This document shows positions 57,750 through 64,000 of a DNA stretch of 64,000 nucleotides, piece by piece; position 1 is the first letter of the stretch, and each line of letters opens with the position of its first letter. Source of the stretch: Adiantum capillus-veneris (Eukaryota > Streptophyta > Polypodiopsida > Polypodiales > Pteridaceae); the NCBI GenBank assembly GCA_014529385.2, contig CM043963.1, positions 70,460,912 to 70,524,911 of the forward strand, read 5' to 3'. The notes under the pieces were generated by a model. That model searched no databases, was not told the DNA's origin, and saw only the letters and a program-made list of their open reading frames with translations. The position numbers were made by a program, and so were the translations under genes.

Positions 57750-59160
57750 CCTGAGACAAAGGCACATCCTTCGCAAACATTCACATAAGTTATACTCTAT
57801 TGGAAAAATCTCTAGTATTCAATGGTTGAAACCATGTCAAAGCTTTTCGTTCCAAAGTCAACCCAATTCCCCCGTACCGAGTATGGAAATCCGCCACATG
57901 TTCAACTCTCAAAACTTGTTTAAAAAGTGAAACATGTGCATATGGATCCCTTGATCCATTGTACTTTTTGGAAACACAACTTTCCACTTGAGATGGTTGC
58001 ATTCAATACGCTTCAACCACCATTTTCACAACTCTAGGTTCTCTCACAAGAACATCTCTAGCTTCATAACCTCCACTAGGAACTCAAGCTAGAGCTTTTT
58101 CTGTGGCCCTCTCGTCTGGTTGCACATCTCTAGCTTCAAATCAGGTATTTGGACAGCCTAATCAATTAGCCAAACCCCCAAAAACACAAAATTTATGATG
58201 ATATTGTTAAAGCTTCAGAAAGATATTGTAAACCTCGACCTAGCATCAATTGTCTCCACAAATGTGTCCGTTCGCTGCATGTGCTGCTCGCCATTCATTT
58301 TCTTCTTTGATTTCATATTGACTTGTGCAACTCTCATTGTATAGATTGTGCTTGGAGCTTCAGTACCCCTATATGTGGTCATTGTAACCCTTGACTCAAG
58401 GAACCCATCGGTCTTGGTACTAAAAACTGCAGTTGACTAAATGATTCTTCAACTCTTATTCCATCAGGACTCACTCTTTTTGTTTTTGGTATAGTTTTTG
58501 ATACTGTAGGCCTAAATATGCTTGGAGTGACATAATACGGATGGAGTGGGTCCCCAAAGTATGTATATCTCTCAAGCTCCTTACAATCTACTGCCTAGTA
58601 TCTCCATCCACTTTTATTGAGCATGATTACATGGGTATCTATGCCTTCTATGTATGTAGAAATTCTATTCCAAAAACTCTCTAATGTAGGGCTCATCGTG
58701 CTTATAATAGAGAATTTTCTCTCCATTGTCATACTTGTACAACCCTACATGAGTGTTATCCATGTTAACTCGAGTTGTCTCATTCACTTGCCTTAGCTTC
58801 GCATTTGGAATATCCAACTTAGGTGGCTTATCCTCTAGCTCTATGTCAACCTTTTCCTTGATGCTTGGCAATCCCCATTTGTCCACAATATAGAAATTTT
58901 GCACAACTAAATACATTATACCCTCATCATCAAAGTATCTCACCACTGTAGTCCACACAGACTATGTACTTGAACTTACTAGGTCTCTCTTCTAATTTAA
59001 TACAGTAATGATCAATATCACCTTTGTAAATTTTTACACTTTGGTCATTTTTAAATTGGTATCTCAAGTGCAATAGTTTCATGGTTGGTGCGCGTTGGGA
59101 TGGTCCTGCTCCCATGTTTGTACCCTCTTTGAAACTCACACTTTTGTATCCCTCAACCTT
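57750..59160 (-). pseudogene. gag-like remnant with unrecognised upstream coding-like stretch
   Basis: On the minus strand, 57790-58002 reads as a retrotransposon gag core (YNGSRDPYAHVSLFKQVLRV ... GIGLTLERKALTWFQPL). Upstream on the same strand are coherent stretches that I do not recognise: about 58210-58430 (RVTMTTYRGTEAPSTIYTMR), 58665-58958 (VVRYFDDEGIMYLVVQNFYI, VGLYKYDNGEKILYYKHDEP) and 58930-59139 (FKNDQSVKIYKGDIDHYCIK). They may be the N-terminal part of the same gag protein. Neither LTR nor pol could be assigned. Broken. Confidence 0.5.
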
Positions 59161-59177
59161 AGGATTCGTCTCTAAAG

Positions 59178-59329
59178 CTGGTAAGAGTCCCTGATTCCAA
59201 CTCTCTTTCGCGGAAATATAGCTAACGTGATCTCCTAAAGCAGGGTTTCTACTCTGGTAAGAGTCCCTGATTCCAACTCTCTTTCGCGGAAATATAGCTA
59301 ACGTGATCTCCTAAAGCAGGGTTTCTACT
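59178..59329. repeat. 76-bp perfect tandem duplication, two copies
   Basis: Units 59178-59253 and 59254-59329 start CTGGTAAGAGTCCCTGATTC and appear identical base for base. CTGGTA begins a third partial unit at 59330. Identity implies a recent local duplication or an assembly effect. Confidence 0.95.
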
Positions 59330-59479
59330 CTGGTATCATTTGCCTGATCTCAAATACATAAAGAAAAAACACTATTTCAAAACGCTGACCTGTTATCTCT
59401 TTGTAGCTTCCAAATCCTCGAATCAAACTCTCGTCAAGCCGCAATGCTTTAGCCCAATTTATAGCCACTCTATTAGTCG

Positions 59480-60270
59480 AAAATCTTGAATCGACAAAAA
59501 TTATCGAGCTTTTGGAAAAAAACCTATTTTGGCTTGCAGAACACTCAAATGAAGTCCAAATTCAAGTTTGAAAAGACCATTAGGCTCCTTGTGACCAATA
59601 CTAGCTATGGTGCAAGTCTAGTCTCAATCAATGACCAAGAAACATGGATTGCAATCCATGTACCTTAGTGGCACATGAAACTTGACACAAAGCTTGCCCT
59701 CACTACCTTAACACTAGCTATATGCCTTTTGTGTGGTTTGGACTTGATTCGGTTAGTCAAAAGTCAAACCCTAGGTCTGCCTTGGTGATTTTTATCTTTG
59801 AGGTATTTTTGCTCCTTTTGACCCACTTTTTGAACTTTTTTGGCTACCTTGCTTTGGGAAGTTTTACTCATAATGGTACCTGCTACACACTAGTATCGTT
59901 TTTGTCCAAAAACTCAGATGAGGTACATAGATCAGGATCCATCTTTCATCACTTCTAGACTTGAAATTTGGCATGCTAACTATTTATAATGTTTATAGAC
60001 TACTCCCTAAATCTTTTTGAATCTGGATCAACCTTTGCCAATCAAAAGGGAGTTTTTGGGTTTGCTTTGAGGTTTTTTGACTATTTTTTGATTTTTTCTC
60101 TTTCGACTAACTTTCTCAATTTTTTTGCCAGTGTGCCTTTGGAAAAAGTGCTTCATATAGTCTCAGCTATCTGTTGCTCAAATCTTAGTCAAAAATCATG
60201 ACAAGGTATATGGATCAGGATCCATGATTGACCTCATTTTGAAATGAAACTTGCTCAGCTGGTTGTCACT
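59480..60270. repeat. Degenerate tandem repeat, ~282-bp period, about three copies
   Basis: The landmark (palindrome-like ATGGAT...ATCCAT, then TGAAACTTG or similar) recurs at about 59643, 59927 and 60207. Between landmarks a T-rich TTTTTGAC...TTTTTTGAACTTTTTTGGC-like block recurs. The first landmark is a perfect 18-bp palindrome, CATGGATTGCAATCCATG. Copies are clearly diverged. No coding content is supported. Confidence 0.55.
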
Positions 60271-60904
60271 GCTTCTTGTGACTTTATTAATGCCCATGGA
60301 ATGGGTAACAAAATCTTTAAAAAATAAGGCTCTAAATACGACTAGGTCACTCACCATCTAAGGATCATTCCCTGGCAATGTCACTAATGTTATTGGGTCA
60401 CCACAATGGACGTTTATAGCATAGCTATCTGGCACACTAACATAATGTCAATACTTAGGGGAAGTGACTCGGATAGGGCACGGAGACTCTTCAAGGGTGA
60501 TTCAAGAAGTGAACCTAGTAAGTTAACCAATCAACACAAAAAGCAAACCATCACTCTTTAATCTAAAAATCTATCTATTTCCTATCTCACCACTCTAAGT
60601 CATGACGCCATTTCATCAACTAAACAAACTCCGATCATCACAAAATTTTAGGGGAAGCTATATTAGGTCTACGAGCACCATTCTACAAAGTCTGGAGGTC
60701 ATACGACAAGGTATCAAAATCCTGATCTATCATGGTCTAGATAAAAAAAAATACAACATAATAATCCAAATAGGTCACCTTAAGTTTAACAGCCCTTTCC
60801 TATGGTCAAAATGTCAAAAAAAAAGTCATTTAAGCACTGAAATCTATGGATTAAGCTCACATGTAGGTAGTCACGAACCATAGAAAAACTAAGAATGCTT
60901 ATAC
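60271..60904. other. No gene seen
   Basis: AT-rich sequence between the tandem repeats and the LINE-like tail. No motif recognised. Confidence 0.5.
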
Positions 60905-61227
60905 TTTTTTTTTTTTTGGCAAAACTCACAATTGTGAGTGAATTATATTGAACAACCCAAAAAATTACAAGGTCTAGTCATGCTCTTGTTGAGCCATGAC
61001 ATCATCTAGAGACTATAATTACATAGTCTATCAGGGCAGCCACCCCCACCAACCCGCCGCCTCTTCCTCGATACACAGGGTCCATAAAGTTGTCCTTTTG
61101 AGATCTTTTATTTACCGATGTGGCCAAGATTTTCCCCCATCCTAGGCATTCCATCTGCTGACAACAAGGCACAAGTAGTCCTAGACCAATCCTCCGAGTG
61201 TTGCTTGCGCCCGAGCGTCCATATTAG
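60905..61227 (-). mobile_element. Probable LINE 3' end, minus strand
   Basis: On the minus strand the segment ends TGAGTTTTGCC followed by A14 (T14 at 60905-60918), preceded by TTGTAATTTTTTGGGTTGTT and TCAATATAATTCACTC, a layout common in plant L1 3' untranslated regions. The first ~120 bases are GC-richer and might be the end of the second ORF, but no RT motif is left. It stops exactly at the Copia LTR at 61228, which suggests that the Copia element inserted into the LINE. Confidence 0.5.
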
Positions 61228-61454
61228 TGTTGGAATTAGGGTTGCATAGAAACACACACAGCTTGGAGAAGACGAAGGAAGCTCAAGGCACACAATAGAG
61301 AGTGTGTTACTTAGTGTGCAATGGAAAGATAGATAGCCCTAGAGTGATGGGCGTATATACAATGCACGGGGGAAAAAACCTCCTAAAGAGGGAAAAAATG
61401 CCCCGGCGGTCCTAGTGTGTTCACACACATCACTACCACATGTATATGGTAACA
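61228..61454 (-). repeat. C2 3' LTR
   Basis: About 227 bp; minus-strand start TGTTACC at 61454 and end CTAATTCCAACA at 61228 (a few bases uncertain). Only one LTR is in the window, so identity and target duplication cannot be tested. Confidence 0.7.
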
Positions 61455-61529
61455 AATCCCCCCTGGAGTGATGCGGTGAACGAGAGCTGGCACATGAGTA
61501 AAGGGAAGTGCCATGCCCTGAGGACAGGA

Positions 61530-63980
61530 TCAGTCCACAAAGGGGAGTAAGCCCAAAGCTTTGTGGAAAGCTTCAAGATTCTCACGAGACAATGCCTTTG
61601 TGAAAAGATCTGCAAGGTTGTCCTGTGTTGGCACATAAGCCAAGCTGATCTCTCCTGCTGAGAGCCTCTCCCTGACATAGTGGTAATGCACCTCAATGTG
61701 CTTTGTGCGAGCATGAAAAACTGGGTTCCTCGCAACTGCCAATGCGCTCTGACTGTCAGTGTAGATAATGTTGGCAGTGTCCTGTCCAACACCCAAGTCA
61801 GCCATAAGGCGTCTGAGCCATACACACTCAACCGTAGCTGTGAAGACTGCCCTGTACTCAGCCTCACAACTCGAAGTGGCCACAGTAGGTTGCTTCTTGC
61901 TCAACCATGATATACATGAACTGCCAAGCATGAAACAAAAACCACTTGTGGACACTCGCGTGTCAAAACAACCAGCCCAATCTGAGTCCGAAAAAGCATG
62001 TAAGTCTGGCGGCAATGATCCCCCCTTGGGATAAAACAAGCCAAGATGTAAAGTGCCACTAAGGTAGCGGAAAATCCTCTTGACAGCCTGCCAATGCTTA
62101 GACCCTGGGCTATGCATAAATCTGCTGACCCGCGAGACTGCAAACTGAATATCTGGCCTCGTGTTGCATACATAAATGAGGCAGCCAACAGCAGTTTGGT
62201 AAAGAGTGACATCAGTAGGATCGCCAGCATCATGTAGACTCAACTTCAAACCTGTTTCCATGGGAGTGGCAATAGGTTTGCAATCCTCAAGTCCAAACTT
62301 ACATAGCAATGTCTCTATGTAACTTTTTTGACACAAGGCAATACCACCATCACACTGCTTAAACTGTATACCCAAGTAATGATGTAACAGCCCCAAATCT
62401 TTCATCTTGAAAGTAGCATTCAAATCAGCCTTAAATTCAGCAATATGTCTCTCATTTGGTCCAGTGATCAGCAAATCATCAACATAAAGAACCACAATGA
62501 GAAATACATCATCCTCACGCTTTACATACAATGTGCTTTCTGTTGGACTGTTACGAAAGCCTCGTTTAACCAAATGAGTGTCATCTTTCTCATACCAAGC
62601 ACGAGGAGATTGCTTCAACCCATACAAAGCCTTCTTACATTTGCACACTTTGTCCTCTTGTCCTTTTATGACAAAACCGCGAGGCTGCGTTACATAAACT
62701 TCCTCAAATATGTCACCATTCAAGAAAGCAGTAACAATGTCTGATTGATGTACATCCCAACCAAAATGAGCTGCCAATGCACATATAAAACGTACAGTAG
62801 TCATACGACAAGTGGGAGCAAAAGTCTCTTCATAATCTATGCCTTTTTGTTGTGCATAACCCTTTGCAACAAGTCGAGCCTTATGGCGATCGATCTCACC
62901 ATCCGGCTTGTGTTTCAACTTGTAAACCCACTTCGTACCAATGGCCTTTTTGCCAGGAGGCAAATCACATAAAGTCCATGTGTCATTCTCTATAAGTGCA
63001 TCATATTCTGATTTCATGGCAGCAATCCAATTTTCTGAATTCTGTGCTTCATCAAAAGACAGAGGCTCCTCAACATCATGTAAACTAGACACAGCCAAGG
63101 CATAACAATCTGATGCATAAGATGCATGGCGAGAGCCTGAACGAGTACGACTAGATAAAGGTGCATCCAATTTACTGTCACGCAAAGTGTGCACCAGCCA
63201 TTTTGGCATACCTCTAGCCTGCTCATTTTCAGCCCTTTCCTCATCAAGTACATCATGTACATCTGCATCAGTAATAGGCTGTTCTAAAACATTTTCAGAA
63301 ACCCCCATAGGCTGTACATTTGCCTCATTGGAACTTACATTCGTATTTCCACCACTGAAAAGAGGCAACAAAGTGTCATAAATGTCCTGTGAGCTTACAT
63401 TACTGTCTCTAGTACATGACAGCAAGGGCTGAACAGAATCTTCCACAAACACTACATCCCGTGAAACCAGAATACGTTTTGTTTGCGGATGATACAACCT
63501 GTAACCTTTGCTTTCAGCACTATAACCAACAAAAATACATTTGACAGCCTTATCATTCAATTTTCTGCGCTGCACTTGTGGCACCAAAGCATATGCCAAA
63601 CAGCCAAAAACATGCATGTGCTCAATAGAAGGCTTTCTATCATGCCATGCTTCATATGGAGTAATAGACTGCAAAGCTTTCGTAGGACACCTGTTAAGTA
63701 CATAAGTGGCACACATGATGGCCTCAAGCCAAAAAGAATGCGGCAAAGCTTGACTTTTGACCATACATCGTGCCATTTCCGTTAGTGACCTGTTTTTCCT
63801 CTCAGCAACACCATTTTGCTGAGGTGTATAAGGCACTGTACATTGGTGTTTTATCCAACGACTAGCCAGAAATGCATTAAATTCATGAGACATATACTCC
63901 CCCCCTCGATCGGAACGGAGGGTGCCCATAGTACATTTTGAGACATTTTCAGCCATAGCCAAAAATTGTTTGAAGCACAT
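61530..63980 (-). CDS. C2 pol: integrase (partial), RT and RNase H
   Basis: The open frame enters from the right edge and covers 816 codons. Visible domains: integrase core from LRSDRGGEYMSHEFNAFL through TPQQNGVAERKNRSL (about 20-70) and a GYSAESKGYRLYHPQTKR segment (about 150). RT follows with KARLVAKGYAQQKGIDYEETFAPTC (about 370), LYGLKQSPRAWYEK and YVDDLLITGPN (about 500). RNase H is represented by AFSDSDWAGCFDTRVSTSGF, SSCEAEYRAVFTATVECVWL and IYTDSQSALAVA (about 670-770). It ends LPFVD. The protein copies and integrates the element. No break seen in this part. Confidence 0.95.
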   Translation of the reverse strand: MCFKQFLAMAENVSKCTMGTLRSDRGGEYMSHEFNAFLASRWIKHQCTVPYTPQQNGVAERKNRSLTEMARCMVKSQALPHSFWLEAIMCATYVLNRCPTKALQSITPYEAWHDRKPSIEHMHVFGCLAYALVPQVQRRKLNDKAVKCIFVGYSAESKGYRLYHPQTKRILVSRDVVFVEDSVQPLLSCTRDSNVSSQDIYDTLLPLFSGGNTNVSSNEANVQPMGVSENVLEQPITDADVHDVLDEERAENEQARGMPKWLVHTLRDSKLDAPLSSRTRSGSRHASYASDCYALAVSSLHDVEEPLSFDEAQNSENWIAAMKSEYDALIENDTWTLCDLPPGKKAIGTKWVYKLKHKPDGEIDRHKARLVAKGYAQQKGIDYEETFAPTCRMTTVRFICALAAHFGWDVHQSDIVTAFLNGDIFEEVYVTQPRGFVIKGQEDKVCKCKKALYGLKQSPRAWYEKDDTHLVKRGFRNSPTESTLYVKREDDVFLIVVLYVDDLLITGPNERHIAEFKADLNATFKMKDLGLLHHYLGIQFKQCDGGIALCQKSYIETLLCKFGLEDCKPIATPMETGLKLSLHDAGDPTDVTLYQTAVGCLIYVCNTRPDIQFAVSRVSRFMHSPGSKHWQAVKRIFRYLSGTLHLGLFYPKGGSLPPDLHAFSDSDWAGCFDTRVSTSGFCFMLGSSCISWLSKKQPTVATSSCEAEYRAVFTATVECVWLRRLMADLGVGQDTANIIYTDSQSALAVARNPVFHARTKHIEVHYHYVRERLSAGEISLAYVPTQDNLADLFTKALSRENLEAFHKALGLLPFVD

Positions 63981-64000
63981 AAAAACTTCGGACTTCGCTT

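Larger units (their letters stand above)
61228..64000 (-). mobile_element. Ty1/copia element (C2), minus strand, runs off the right edge
   Basis: The 3' LTR (about 61228-61454) and the pol part are inside the window; the 5' part lies beyond it. On the minus strand the purine tract CCAGGGGGGATT precedes the LTR start TGTTACCATATAC. Pol is open for 816 codons. It is a different Copia lineage from the Tork-like element. It looks whole as far as seen. Confidence 0.9.

Noticed and set aside
58665-59139. Transposase of a CACTA-type DNA element
   Set aside because: The stretch suggested this at first, but no TNP2-type motif or terminal CACTA repeats could be found, while a gag core lies on the same strand next to it.
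59178-59329. CRISPR-like repeat
   Set aside because: Two directly adjacent identical units without spacers, in plant-type DNA; a plain tandem duplication.

Overview
The window looks like nuclear DNA from a land plant with a large, repeat-rich genome. The evidence is: LTR elements primed by plant-type initiator tRNA-Met and tRNA-Asp sites, a plant chromovirus with a chromodomain, Tnt1/Tork-like Copia elements, and the remains of a G-type lectin (S-domain) receptor-like kinase gene with a GT-AG intron. I cannot name the species. Almost everything recognisable is transposon fossil. I found no intact host gene and no rRNA, tRNA or CRISPR array.

Layout, left to right. Bases 1-6435 hold a composite of one LTR family: two gag remnants on the + strand, each followed by an LTR in the opposite orientation, with three direct LTR copies between them. 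Bases 7155-8201 hold a duplicated ~410-bp segment, the second copy lying inside a small TIR-bounded element with a 7-bp target duplication. Bases 8778-14844 are a broken minus-strand Ty3/gypsy chromovirus (gag, protease, RT, RNase H, integrase, chromodomain). Bases 16350-19059 are a minus-strand pseudogene of a lectin receptor-like kinase. Bases 22366-25788 are an internally deleted Copia element. Bases 25789-32286 hold no recognised gene, only microsatellites and short tandem repeats. Bases 32287-35193 hold gypsy-like ends and a gag remnant.

Bases 36019-57749 are the most striking region: a four-level nest. Element B (minus, Copia-like, deleted) contains element A (minus, a relative of B; 5-bp target duplication CACAA). 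A contains a 14.4-kb minus-strand gypsy-type element that has a gag/protease-like polyprotein but no RT or integrase (target duplication CAAAA, tRNA-Asp primer site). That element contains a young plus-strand Tork-like Copia element with a 1306-codon gag-pol frame (target duplication CGTTT). By eye, LTR divergence falls at each inward step, as the nesting order requires.

Bases 57750-59160 hold a minus-strand gag-like remnant with an unrecognised coding-like stretch upstream. Bases 59178-60270 hold two kinds of tandem repeat. Bases 60905-61227 look like a LINE 3' tail. From 61228 to the right edge runs a minus-strand Copia element whose integrase-RT-RNase H frame is open for 816 codons and leaves the window.

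The genes do not form a host pathway. The window is a layered record of insertions, deletions and non-autonomous derivatives. All family calls are from motifs read by eye; no database search was possible.
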